Positions 31,433 to 42,701 of a DNA stretch of 64,000 nt are shown in pieces. The translations under genes and the position numbers were made by a program. Position 1 is the first letter of the stretch; every line of letters starts with the position of its first letter. This stretch comes from Sphagnum compactum (Eukaryota > Bryophyta > Sphagnopsida > Sphagnales), in assembly GCA_965153455.1 (NCBI GenBank), contig OZ234499.1, forward strand, positions 13,946,271-14,010,270, in the 5' to 3' direction. The notes under the pieces are model-generated. The model had not been told where the DNA came from. It made no database searches and saw only the letters and a program-made list of their open reading frames with translations.

Positions 31433-32271
31433 TGTCGCAACCCCAATCTTGAGAGAGTGTGAGGATGAAGACTCACACTCCCGAAATGGGAACTTGGGAG
31501 TCTACCGGGACTCCCGAAACTTCAAAGAGCAATTGTAGGGGGCAAAACACTTTGAATTGGGGAGTCTTTTTTATCATTGGAAAGCTATCAAAGTGTAGAT
31601 GTTTAAAATGGGCTTGCATGATCCATTTGGACATCTTTAGCACAAGTTATGGCAACAAGAAAGGTCGGGAGTCAAACTGGCAATTTGACTCCCGACCACA
31701 AAAAGTCGAGAATCGACCCAACCCCCATGCGTGCAGGTGGAGTGCGACACACTGTTAGAAAGCTCTCGATGAGAGCTACAACTTTATTTCAGACCTCATC
31801 TTGATCGCGAATTTGAGCAAAAAGTTATAGTCCCGCAAAGTTGCGGGAGTCCAAACCTTAGCAGTTGCGGGAGTCCAAACCTTGGTAGTTTCGGGACTCC
31901 TCCTTGGGAGTCCCAGGACTAAAAGCCATTCCGATGTAGGCAAAGCAGAGAGACGCAAAGAATATTATATGGGGGAAGGTGGTGGCTTCCCCCGAGTCCG
32001 GGCCGTGGTGAGTCTTGTGAGTCCAAAATCGCCCGTGGCTTGTCCTAGCACCAAAGGTGCTCCAAACAATATTCTAACCAACTTGTTGGTTGGTTTGATA
32101 CAGATTCGAGTGAGTAACTAGAATGTTTGTCACTCTTCCTAGTCCCATCCCGAAGGTTCAGCACGCCCCTCCACCCCTTTAAAGTGCTAAGAGCTGGGAG
32201 CGTGCCCCAAGCTGCTAACAATTTCGTTGTTTGACTAACTTATACTCATCTTGAGTCTTGGGAGTGCGTCA
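31433..32271 (+). mobile_element. LTR, short subtype, at the broken right end of element B
   Basis: TGTCGCAACCCC to GGGAGTGCGTCA (839 bp). Its 5' third differs from B's left LTR (no CTAGCCTTAGG part) and matches the short subtype at 26612, 32379 and 33950. The left flank is chromodomain coding DNA and the right flank is a CTAC array; CTAA occurs on both sides. It is therefore not the paired 3' LTR of B but another copy, or a recombinant end. The perfect 14-nt stem is at 31663-31697. Confidence 0.8.
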
Positions 32272-33665
32272 CTAATCCACCCATTCACCTACCTATTTAC
32301 ATACCACCTACTTTGTCGCAACCCTACTTTTGGAAGAATGTGAGGATGACACTCACACTCCCCAAATGGGGACTTGGGTGTCGCAACCCTACTTTTGGAA
32401 GAGTGTGAGGATGACACTCTCACTCCCGAAATGGGGACTTGGGAGTAATTTCAAAGTTCAATTGCAGGGGATAAAACACCTTGCATTGAAGAGTTTTTTA
32501 TATCATTGGAAATCTATTGAAGTGTAGATGTCGAAAATGGGCTCGCATGAGCCATTTGGACATGTGCAACACAAGTTATGGCCAAATGAAGGGCCGAGAG
32601 TCAAACTAATAGTTTGACTCCCGACCACTAAAAGTCGAGAATCGACCCAACCCCGGTGTGTGTAGGTAAAGTGCGACACACCATTGGAAAGCTCTTGATG
32701 AGAGCTACAACTTTGCTTCAACCTCGTCCCAATCAGAAGTCTGAGCAAAGAATTATAGTCCCACAAAGTTGCGGGAGTCCAAACCGGGACAGTTTTGGGA
32801 CTCCTCCTTGGGAGTCCCAGGACAAAAAAAGCCATTCGGATGTAGGTCCCGCAAAGAGGCGTAGAGAATACTATATGGAAGGTGGTGGTTTTCCCCCGAG
32901 TCTGGGCCATGGTGAATCTTGTGAGTCCAAAGTCGCCCGTGGCTTGTCCTAGCACTAAAGGTGCTCCAGAAAATGAACTAACCAACTTGTGGGTTGGTTT
33001 GATGTAGATTCGAATGAGTAACTAAAAGCTTGTCACTCTTCCTAGTCCCATCCTGGAGTTCCAGCACGCCCCTCTACCCCTTTTAGTGCTGAGAGTTGGG
33101 AGCGTGCTTCAAGTTGCTAACAATTTCACTGTTTGACCAACTTAGACTCATCTTGAGTCTAACAAGGAGCTTCTGGGTGCGTCATACCTACCTACATATT
33201 AACTACGTACCTACCCACTCACCCATTTATATGTACTACTTATTTACTTGCCTACCTACCCACCCACCTACCCACCCAACTACCATGTCCTACAACATAC
33301 CTACCTAGTTGACTAACATCTTACAACCAACTTAAGTTTATATACCTTCAACCTATATACATTATATAATTTTCTATGTTACCTACCTTCCTATCTATTA
33401 AATAATTGTATGTTACTTAACTATTTATAACCTACCTCCTACCTCCCATCTACCATGGCCATACAAGTTATCTACCTACCTGTTTAACATTGTATGACCT
33501 ATTTAAGTTTATGTAATTTCAACCTACCTACTTACAATTGTATTATACCTACTATTTACTTACCTTTCAACTCCCACCTCCCTCCCACCCTACAACCTAC
33601 CTACCTCTTCTACCTTCCTATTTACCTACCCAACCTACCTATGACATTTACCCCACCTAGTTTAA
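32272..33665. repeat. CTAC-type array interrupted by an LTR
   Basis: CTAC/CCAC units occur at 32272-32312 and continue at 33185-33660 (with ACCTACC, CCCACCCACC and longer TTTATAACC spacers). The interruption is the short-subtype LTR at 32314/32379-33184. The array probably preceded the insertion. Confidence 0.8.
32314..33184 (+). mobile_element. Solo LTR, short subtype, with a 65-bp duplicated 5' end
   Basis: TGTCGCAACCCTACTTTTGG occurs at 32314 and again at 32379; the segments between are near identical for 65 bp, so the LTR start is tandemly repeated. From 32379 the copy is about 806 bp and ends CTGGGTGCGTCA at 33184. Flanks are TACTT and TACCT within the CTAC array. The stem is at about 32592-32626. 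Confidence 0.82.
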
Positions 33666-33949
33666 TGAATGGAGTTTGAAATGGAAGAATCAAATTTTAA
33701 CAAGTTTTGAAATTTATCATCAATTTGTAATTTTCAAAATATTTTCTTACAACTCATTTGAACATTTTAAAAATATATTGATTTTATTGATTAGATCTTT
33801 GAATAAGCTACAAGATTATGTTTTTATTTGCTTCACTTGAATTAAAAATAAATTAAAAATGCCAAAGTTGGGATTTCCAAACTATTTCATAGTTAATAAG
33901 ATAAAATAAAATGTTGCACAAATTTCATCAACAAAGAGTTGTGTGACTT
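33666..33949. other. AT-rich spacer, nothing recognised
   Basis: Short AT-rich interval between the CTAC array and the next LTR. No feature is seen. Confidence 0.3.
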
Positions 33950-34770
33950 TGACGCGCTCCTTGGTCCCGGGGTGAACCCACTTGAGGGTTCACCAATGTG
34001 AAGTTGCGGAAAGTTGGGACCAAAAGGCACGCTCCCGACTTCCAACTCTAGAAAGGGGTAGAGGGTCGAGTTGGAAGCCCCAGGATTAGACTAGGAAGAG
34101 GGACTAAATGATCAAGCTTGAATCTGCATCCAAAAACCAACCACGGGAGGTTAGTTTAGCATTTGGGACACCCTTTGGTGTTGGGACTTGCCACGGGCAC
34201 TTGGACACACTAGACTCACCACGGCCCGGACTCGGGGGTAAGCCACCACCTTACTCCCTATAGTATTCTCTGCAGCTAGCCATGGAGGCTACATCCAAAT
34301 GGCACAAATTCCCGGGACTCCCGAAATGGAGTCCCGAAATTGTCCAGGCGGGACTCCCGGAACTTTGAACGGCCATAACTCCCGACTGCAGAGTCCGATC
34401 GCGACGAGGTCTAAACCAAAGTTGTAGCCCTCGTCGAGATATTTTCAACGCCATGTCGCACTCCCGAATCGGACATCGGAAAGAGGTCGATTCCCGACTT
34501 TTAGTGGTCGGGAGTCGAACTGCCAGTTTGACTCCCGGCCCTTCTTTTGCCCATAACTTTGGCTGCAGATGTCCAAATGGCCAATGCGAGGCCATTTTCG
34601 ATATCTACGTTTCAAGACATTTCCAATGACACCAAGAACACCCCAATGCGAGGTGTTTTGGGCCTTGCTGTCGAGCTCTGAACATTCGGGAGTCCCAGAG
34701 GACTCTAAACCTCCAACTTTTCCAAGTGTTGGGCTTCACCCCCACACTTGGACAAAGTGGGGTTGCGACA
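33950..34770 (-). mobile_element. Solo LTR, short subtype, with perfect target duplication
   Basis: TGACGCGCTCC to GTTGCGACA (821 bp) on the minus strand. Flanks are GACTT on both sides, a perfect 5-bp duplication. It is richer in GC than its relatives and probably younger. The right copy of GACTT opens the SINE-like unit at 34771, so the insertion hit the first bases of that unit. The stem is at 34506-34540. Confidence 0.92.
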
Positions 34771-34925
34771 GACTTGGTGGCTAAAACATTTAGATGTTTC
34801 CATGAGGTCTTGGGTTCAAACTTGGGCAACTCATGTACATGAATTAGTATACTTGGTGGTGTATACATGTAAATGTATACATACGGTGTAAGGAGGTCAT
34901 AAGTGAGTACCTACCAACCTACCAT
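34771..34925 (+). mobile_element. tRNA-derived SINE-like unit
   Basis: The head GACTTGGTGGCTAAAACATT (A-box region) and TTGGGTTCAAACTTGGGC (B box, 34811-34828) follow plant tRNA-SINE spacing. Downstream are TGTATACATGTAAATGTATA words and GAGTACCTACCAACCTACC. It resembles 2045-2215 in order. It is split at its first bases by the LTR at 33950-34770. Confidence 0.6.
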
Positions 34926-35461
34926 TTTATCACATAACAATGTGTTGACATGTGGCACCATACAAATGTTGCCACATGGCAATATAATGTTACCATGTGG
35001 CAACATTCATATGATGCCACATTTTAACTAAATGATTAATAAAATAAATAAATTATTTTATTAATACATTTGACCATTGGTCAAAGGGTACCAGTCAAAA
35101 ATTTCGGTCAAAAGCACCACCCTAAGGTTGGTAAAAAAAACCATCATAGTCATACTGGACTTATTAAAATTGACTCGTCTTAAAAACTTAAAGGGTTTTT
35201 TTATGCTTGTCACTTTGGGGTTCCTTTTGACCAGAAGACATGGTTTGAAAAACCTAGAATTCTAATAATATATAGTAGAAAAATTCATAATTTTTGAGCA
35301 AGAACATAAAAGTAGGGAGTTAGAAAAAGAATTATAAGCAACTTTTAATTTTTTTAGAATAACTACTATTTCTATAGTAGCATTAGACCCGCGAATTATA
35401 GTTATTTCATACTCAAAAGAGGAGGTGGAAATAATTTCTCAATTTGTTGTTGAGGAGTAGA
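34926..35461. other. Intergenic DNA, nothing recognised
   Basis: AT-rich. The word GTTGCCACATGGCA recurs near 34960-35020 in imperfect direct and inverted forms. A 62-codon opening at 35077-35265 is unremarkable. Confidence 0.3.
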
Positions 35462-35774
35462 TGTTAAGAACTCAAACTCAACTAGTTAGGCTTCATTACT
35501 TACTGGAATAGGAAAGTAATTAGGTTACTTTCACAAGGTTGAATTATTTTCTTTACTTATATTAGTTTGGTTATTTGTGCTTTGGTCTTTTAGTTAAATA
35601 CCTTGGTGTTGATGGTTTGGTTTTTTTTCTTCATTGCACAAGTTTGTGTATTTCATGTGACAAGAACCTTGAGGAGTTCTTGAATGTTATGTTCCATGTT
35701 GTGAGCATTGTGTTTTAGTTTCATTTCAATAAATATTTATGTTTGCACTTGACTAAATCTCCTATTTGTTAACA
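35462..35774 (+). mobile_element. Solo LTR of the copia/TRIM type
   Basis: TGTTAAGAACTCAAACTCAA to CCTATTTGTTAACA (313 bp) with inverted TGTTAA/TTAACA ends. Flanks GTAGA and CTAGA share TAGA. No primer site follows, so it is a solo LTR. It is the second copy of the family at 18749-19042. Confidence 0.8.
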
Positions 35775-36690
35775 CTAGAGATCCCAAGCTCTTGAATCAA
35801 GACATGTGGAGGAAGAAGTTGAGTTGTAGCAACTTGTGAGTAGAGATAGCAGAGAATAATTTCTCCAAGAAGGGTGAAAACACACTATGGGGGGGCTACT
35901 TTGGGCACTTACACGACATGTGTGTAAAGTATATTTTTGCAAAATGTATTACATTTAATTTAGGTATCACTTTTAGTGTTTGGGCTTGATAATTTGACTT
36001 TCACAAAGTTAATGATATCTAATATTATTTGAAACAAAGAAATAAATTTTAAAAGCTTAAATTCAAGGAATAATGAGTATATTAATGGTATTTATAATAT
36101 AATAGAGCATGTTTTTGTTTTTGGACTACACTAGGTTTGGGTTTGAATTAGTTAACCAAAAAATGTTTGAAATGAAAATTTTAAAAATAACTCACTTCAC
36201 ATATCTTGTCATTTTCCATTCGAAAGTGATAGTTTGTCAAAATGTTAATTTACCACATACTTATGGTCATCACCCCCAAAAACACCCATTTGTGATATGA
36301 TAATTATCAACTCTTCATATGACTCACAAACTAATTCCAATCATATGGAACCACAATGTTTAATAGATACTACAAATTTCATAAAGACTAAAAATCATTT
36401 CAATCATTTTTTGAATATATTTGTATTTTTTAATACTTAGTTACATACATTTTTTTGCCACAAATATACTTTGGAATCGCACAATATAAATTTTTTTAAA
36501 AAAATTTCTTTGTAATTGAATTTTTGTGTTATAATCTACCATATTATGCAAAACGTTTGGAAAAATATGCTCCAATATTACCATGGTTGAAGTTCAAACA
36601 TTGACTCCCTTGGAAAATAGTACAATGTGACAACATTTTTGGCCCCCTCATAGTGTGCTTTCACCTAGAATTCTTTGGAGAAGAACTTGT
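35775..36690. other. AT-rich intergenic DNA, nothing recognised
   Basis: No coding or structural feature stands out. A 63-codon opening at 36109-36300 has no motif. Confidence 0.3.
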
Positions 36691-39500
36691 TTGAAGTGTT
36701 ATTCCTTAACACCCACAATCAAGGACCAAAGCCATGATGAAGAGAAAAGGCAAAGTGCCTACATAAAAATAGGTTGAGAAACTTGTTAAAAAGAAGACAA
36801 CGTTTAAGGTGAAGGAGACCCAAAAGACGTTGCAGTGGATTAAAATGAACGCCAACAAAGTCAATGGGCCAAACAAGTTGGTTTGGAAAACTTGTTCACC
36901 ATGTAGTGGATTGCGTTGCAAGAGGACCTATTACAAGAATTTTTACAAACCTGGAAAGAACTGGAGGATGGAAGAATCTAAGGACAAATGCATGGTCAAG
37001 AAATTTTGATTAATAAGGTACTTATTCATGAGCAACTTGGGATTTCCAAGGAAGGTGTAGTAAATGTTGCAAATGCAACATTTGATGAAGTAGAAGTTGC
37101 TTTGAAGAAGATTGCAAGTCCACATGCTTTTGTGAAAAATGAACAATGGAGTGTAATTCGCATGAAAGAGAAATTTCATGCGAGATTTGTAACCATATAG
37201 TAAATGATTTACCAACAAGAAAGGTTAGCGTATTTTAACAACAAGATTACTATTAATTTTGACCTAGCTAATAAGGGGCAACTTGTTAACTAGTGCTTTG
37301 TAGACCCAACTATTAGTTGAGTTAACTCGTTGGACAAAATGTTAAAACAAAGCAGCAACTAACCCATTGCCTAGTAAAACCAAAGCAAATAATTGTTATT
37401 TAGGGCTTATCCTATATATATTTATTTAATAAATGGTTCCCATTATCTGAATTAACTTCACCAAGAACAACAACCCCCAAAGAACTTGTGTCACTAGCCA
37501 ACCAAGAGCAATAGGTTGCTCAAGAGCTAGGTTGCTCAAGAGCAATAGGTTTCACCTGAACCTATCACAAGGGAGTAGTTCTTGAAGGAAAAAAGACTAG
37601 CACATTCAACCATAACTTCACCTTTACCAGTATGTTAGTCTCATAGATTAAAGACACGCACATAATTGCCTACACTAAGGAACAAGTTAAATTCTAATCA
37701 TGTTACTTCACCACCAAGAAAAAAGTCTATAACTACTTTCACGAAGTAATGAGTTATTTCCTAGTAGGTCATAAATTGTTGACTCAGAGGAGGATGAAGA
37801 GCAAACCTATTTAGACAAAATGGGAGGTGGAGGTGGAGAAGAGTTTCAAGCAACAGTTACATAGGGCAACCTAGAGGAAGAACATGAGCCTAATCTAGAA
37901 CAAGTAATTGATAACATCCAAGTTAAACCTGTTGAACTTGTTGAACATGTGGTACTTATTACAAGTCTAAATAACCTATAGTTGTAGCTGCAAAAGCATC
38001 ACAACTAGTTCAACCTATAGTTGAACCTGTTCATGTAAAAAACCCATTATTTTCTATAACCCAACATGTCCTAGTTTTTGGTCATTCCATAGATAACCTG
38101 AGATATATTAGTATTTTTTAGGGCAAGTTGCCTAAAATGCCACAACATGGTCAAGGGCATTGCAAGAACTTGCCAACTTTACAGTTGAATTTTGAACAAA
38201 CTAAGGAAAATTTGCCTAAGACCAATAATCGCCTACAAACCAGTAGCCTTGAGCTAAAAACAGTGTAACAGAACCTTGAGAATTGTGACAATGAAATGGT
38301 CATAGTTAAGGGGCAATTGAACAAGGTTTAGCATGAAAACCAAAACTTGTCTAATAAGTTGAAAGAGACAAAATAGGTTGTTAGGAAAACTAAAAACCTA
38401 CAACAAGAATATGCAAAGCTCAATCAACTAAATTGGAAAACTCACAATAATTTGAAGTGTCTCCAAACTAACTTTGAGTGAATGACACAAGACTACAACA
38501 AAATGGAGGAATCCAATATGCAACAATATAATACCATAACCGGTTTGAAGCAAACTTGTTAAGAGCTTAAGGAACAACAAGTAGTTGCTCACATAAATTT
38601 TGAAAAGGAAAAATAAACTTTTGACTGGCCAAATCCAGGATTGGAAAGGTTAGTATGAAATAGTTAAGGTACAGTTGAGCATACCCAACCCCATTCTACA
38701 TGTTAGGATGAACAATAGGTTGAAGGAGTTCGAGGAGTTATTATTGGACAATACACTATTCAAAGTGCAGAATCAAGCCTTGGGAAATAAAAACCCCAAG
38801 TGGAAGTAGTGGTGGCAAATCATTCAAGAGTTCATGCGGAAGAATAAATTTAAGAAAGCATGGAATCAGCCCACTCTGATGAACAAGGTTACCAACTGGA
38901 TATGTAAGTGTATTGAATCGTTTTTCGTGACTTAAATACAAACCCCCTAATTTCGTATATGTGGAAATTAGAACCAGTAATAAAACACTAGCAACACCAT
39001 TTATGGCACAACATGTTGCCACTATTAAACTAGTTTGTCCATTAAGAGGTGGAACATGTTTAAAGATCATACCTTTACATGTTTAGACTTTTACCATACC
39101 TATTCAGGTTACCACTGTTACTATTGAACATGTCAAAGGTAGTGAAAAGTTTGTTAAGAAACATGTTGAACCTATTGATCCTTCATTTACTGTACTAGAT
39201 AGTGGAGTAGGACCCTTGGAGTTTTTATTTGTTAGTTTATCTCTGACCCCACACCATATAGGTATAGGTCAAGAAATTACTTTTCAATTTCCAGTACCCT
39301 ACATGTTTAAGAAGTATTCATGACACCCATAGCAACCTTTGAAAAAACACCTGATTGATTGAAGATTGCAACACTAACAAGTCTTTAGATTTTGAGTCAA
39401 GCTAAACCTGTGGAGGAAGTAGGTGCTAAACCTATTGAAGGAACCATCAATCAACTGGTTGTAAAAGACCAAGCTAACCTAGGACTTTGAGTTAGCATTT
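36691..39500 (+). pseudogene. Degenerate transposon-type ORF with long coiled coil
   Basis: Plus-strand frames with many stops read, in order: KVKETQKTLQWIKMNA and a Cys-containing CSPCSGLRC piece (about 36810-36930); VLIHEQLGISKEGVVNVANA and KKIASPHAFVKNEQWSVIRM (37020-37170); an acidic SEEDEEQTYLDKMGGGGGEE (37780-37840); a heptad-rich coiled coil (38150-38620) with LQTSSLELK and MEESNMQQYNTITGL; and PNPILHVRMNNRLKEFEELL then WWQIIQEFMRKNKF (38690-38850). Most in-frame stops sit where Gln codons would be one transition away. The overall look is a mobile-element protein, but I cannot name the family. A second, minus-strand relic at 58330-59080 has a similar end. Confidence 0.45.
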
Positions 39501-39945
39501 TGAGGACGAAATGTAATTTTCAAAGGGGGATAATGTTACTTAGATTTAGTAAAATCTGACCTAATAGGCTATAAATTTAGGCATGTTATTTAACGTAACA
39601 TGTGACATTAACCTCACTTGTTACTAAACCTGACAGGTAGTATTATATTAGGTTAGTAGATAGGTTAACAGGATAATCAACTAGTAGTCTACAAAATAGG
39701 TGGTAGAACAGGTAGTTGAACAAGTAGTGAAACAGGGTGTAGTTTTTTGAAATTTTGGAAGGTGCGGGTATAACTTTTAGTACAATTTTTTTAATGTGCA
39801 TTTAATCTAAATATGTAAATTTTGAAACAATCTAACCCACCACTTCTCAATCAAAATTCCCAATATGTATTATGAGTGTTCTCATTATTTGAATTGTAAA
39901 AAGTCACCATTGCCAACTCTAAGCCACATCGATTGCTTGATTCAT
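39501..39945. other. Intergenic DNA, nothing recognised
   Basis: AT-rich with CCTGACAGGT/AGGTTAGTAG-like words. No gene, LTR end or RNA gene is seen. Confidence 0.3.
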
Positions 39946-40070
39946 TAACTCCCGGTTATGATGGAACAACATTTTGCTCCCCAAGTCCCAGTTGTAACGT
40001 AACAACATTTTGTTCCCCAATTGTCAATTTTGACGAAACAACATTTTGCTTTTGAGCTTCCAAATCACCA
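39946..40070. repeat. Short tandem repeat, three AACAACATTTTGCTCCCC units
   Basis: AACAACATTTTG followed by CTCCCC/TTCCCC recurs near 39967, 40001 and 40039, with intervening GTNNCAGTTGTAAC-like sequence. Units are about 36 bp and imperfect. Confidence 0.5.
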
Positions 40071-40189
40071 CCAAGTTTCTTCAATCTCTTTCCTCTAGCC
40101 ATTACAACCCTAAACATTAAAAAAACCCCATGAGATCATTGTCATCTTTTTAAGGAAGTCGTAATGGAGAAACATTTTCTCTTCTTGAT

Positions 40190-40690
40190 TTAAAAGAATA
40201 GAAAAAGACAAATAGAGATAAGAAGAAAGCGATGGCAACAAGCTATCATCACCTTCTTTGCAACAAAAGGACCATAGAAGAGGATGATAGCCATTGCCGT
40301 TGTCTTCTTTTTCTCAAGCAAAAAAGAAAAAGAAGGCGATGGTAGCAAAAGGACTAGAAAAGAAAACAATAGCCATTACTATCGTATTCTTCTTCTCAAG
40401 TAGAAAAGAAGAAGGCAACGCAACAAAAGGACCAGAGAAGAAGACAATGACCATTGTCATCGTCGCCTTCTTCGCAACAAAAGAACCAAAGAAAAAATCA
40501 AAAAGGAGGAGAAGGGATGGAGGTTACCTTCAAGCTGACACTTTTGCCATTGGGTTGAAGGTCCTCTTGCCTTGTGTTTCCACTTTCCTAAGCTCCCTTG
40601 ACTCGTGTTTCCACATTCCTAAGCTCATCTTGCCTTGCATCTCCACATTCCTAAGCTCGCCTCGAAGCTCTAAGCTACTCAAGCTCTACT
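40190..40690. repeat. Two adjacent minisatellites
   Basis: From about 40200 to 40490 a unit of roughly 55-85 bp recurs three to four times: CAACAAAAGGACCA, AGAAGAAGACAATG, CCATTG and TCGTCTTCTTC. From about 40565 to 40680 a 37-bp unit with GTGTTTCCACATTCCTAAGC recurs three times. A 132-codon ORF at 40294-40692 spans both and is an effect of the repeats. A G-rich purine tract with GGTAGG words follows at 40720-40815. Confidence 0.65.
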
Positions 40691-40815
40691 GAGTTTTAGT
40701 GATGGAGGTGAACGCAAAATGAGCTTGGTGGGGAGGGATTGGTGGGATGAGGGAGGTAGGTGGGGAAAACTAGGTAGGAGGGTAGAAGGGGGGAGGTAGG
40801 TAGGAAGGGAAAACT

Positions 40816-41339
40816 TTGGGGCTGAAAAGAGGGCTGAAAAATCCTTGGGCAAGGGAAGAGGAAAATAAAAATGCCCTACTTGGATGTGTTTGGGTTCATC
40901 CCCAAAACGGCTTGAACGGCCTCATCCCGAACTGGTGCACTGGTGGCTGCTGGTTCACTCTGGCTGAAAGAGAAGGTGACTTTGCGGATAACTTTAACGT
41001 CCTTTTTTTTTTTCAATTTTTTGTGGTTTCCAAACTTTGGTGATGTTTTCCAATTTTTGGTCTTTCTTTTGAATCTACACGATAAAAACAAAAAATTCCA
41101 ATTTCTTTTCTAGTCACAGTGCGAAAACAATCCCAATTGTCGCCAACAATAACTTGGCTCTACAAGGTGTAAAACTAATATTGGAACCCATCACTCTACA
41201 GCCCTTTCACTAAACCAGACATGGCTAGGGGCAGTGTAACAATTAGAAATTAACAGGCATTTGGACTGTAGGGAGCCCTAATGTTGAATAAGGGCTGCTT
41301 TATTGCAGGGCCTGAGACCCAAATATCTAGCCCAAACTA
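40816..41339. other. Intergenic DNA, nothing recognised
   Basis: Moderate GC. A 75-codon opening at 40816-41043 has no motif. No structural feature is seen. Confidence 0.3.
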
Positions 41340-42680
41340 TGTCCCACAGTTTGGGCCCTAGCCATTAGCCTAGGCCAAAATAGTGACAACCAGTTGTGAA
41401 AATAAAAATTACATGCAACCAATGAGAAGGCGCAGCATGCAGTCAAGGGTCCGTAATTTTTTCTTTTTGGGTGGGGGGAGGAGCAGGGAAGATTTCTCAT
41501 TTTTCCCTTTGCTCCCAATGTGTTCCCAAGAAAATTTCAAAGAGTTCTCATCATTTTCCAAATGTGTTCTGCAAGTTTCCAATCTGTTCCCCAACATATT
41601 CCCAATAGCACCTCACTTTGATCTCATATGCTTTGACATATGTTGTCCTCTTTTCACCTCTACCAGTATGGCCTGTGCAGTTGGCCCACTTATGAACCTG
41701 TTATAGAACAGAGTGAACTCAACATATGAACATTGTTGTGCAAGGTTATATATCCAATTTTGGAAGAGTCAAATATGAAAGGAAATCATATCTTGCATGA
41801 TAAACAATGCTTCCTAAGTGTGAACACATTATTTATCTGACTTTTCCTCTCAAAATCTGGATTTTTAAATTATTTGAATTGAATGATAAAAATTACACAA
41901 AATTCAATATATCATGCATATTAGGTCTGAAAATTATGAACTAAATTTCATTAATCCTAATCATTGAGATCTTTCCAATAGTACCAAGAATGCACCCATA
42001 TTCTGTTTTTTTTAATTTCATTTAATTATTGTTGAAAAAATTGTTCAATATTCAATAACTTTTGCATCATAGGTTCAGAATGTCAGAAAACTCTAAACGT
42101 ACTAAAAGTGCAACAAAAACCTTGTGGTTTGCGATAGAATCAAAAATTTGAATTTTCTTCAAATTTTGGATTTTTGTTGAAGTTTTAGTGACAAAAATTA
42201 ATTAAAATTTAGTATCTCTTGGAACTTATCTTGGCCCTAGTTTGAACCCATTACAAAATAGAGTGAATTCAACATATGAACATTGTTTTACAAGGTATAT
42301 ATCCCATTTTTGAAGAGTCCAATATGCAAAGAAATCATACTTGAATTGAATGGTAGACCTGCAAGGGTGACAAAGTTCTTCACTGATTTTTCCTTCCAAA
42401 ACCTGTATTTTTATAATTTATTTGGATTTTCAGTGACAATAAAATATGAAATTCAATATCTCGTGCATCTGAGTCCAAAAATTACGAAATAAATTATGTT
42501 CACTGAGATCTTTGCAACAATATCAAAGGCACATCACAATTCCTGTCAAATTTTCAGTTAGGATTTAATTTAATTTTCAGAAAAAGATTATATTCAATAT
42601 TCAATAACTTCTATTTTGGGAGCCTCCATAGTTTCAGTTTTCAATCGTCAAATTGGCTCATTGCAACAACAACAACAACC

Positions 42681-42701
42681 CTCCCCCCCCCCCCCCCCAA
42701 G
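42681..42701. repeat. Poly-C tract
   Basis: A run of about 17 C interrupted near its start by one T, after an (ACA)n/CAAC stretch, lies in copy I. The matching place in copy II lacks the run. Confidence 0.85.

Noticed and set aside
31433-32271. Paired 3' LTR of element B
   Set aside because: The subtype differs from the left LTR, it begins inside the chromodomain, and there is no polypurine tract or target duplication for the pair.
32272-33665. CRISPR array
   Set aside because: The repeats are a plant tetranucleotide array without constant spacers; nothing prokaryotic is seen.
40294-40692. 132-codon ORF
   Set aside because: It is a product of two tandem repeats without a recognisable domain.
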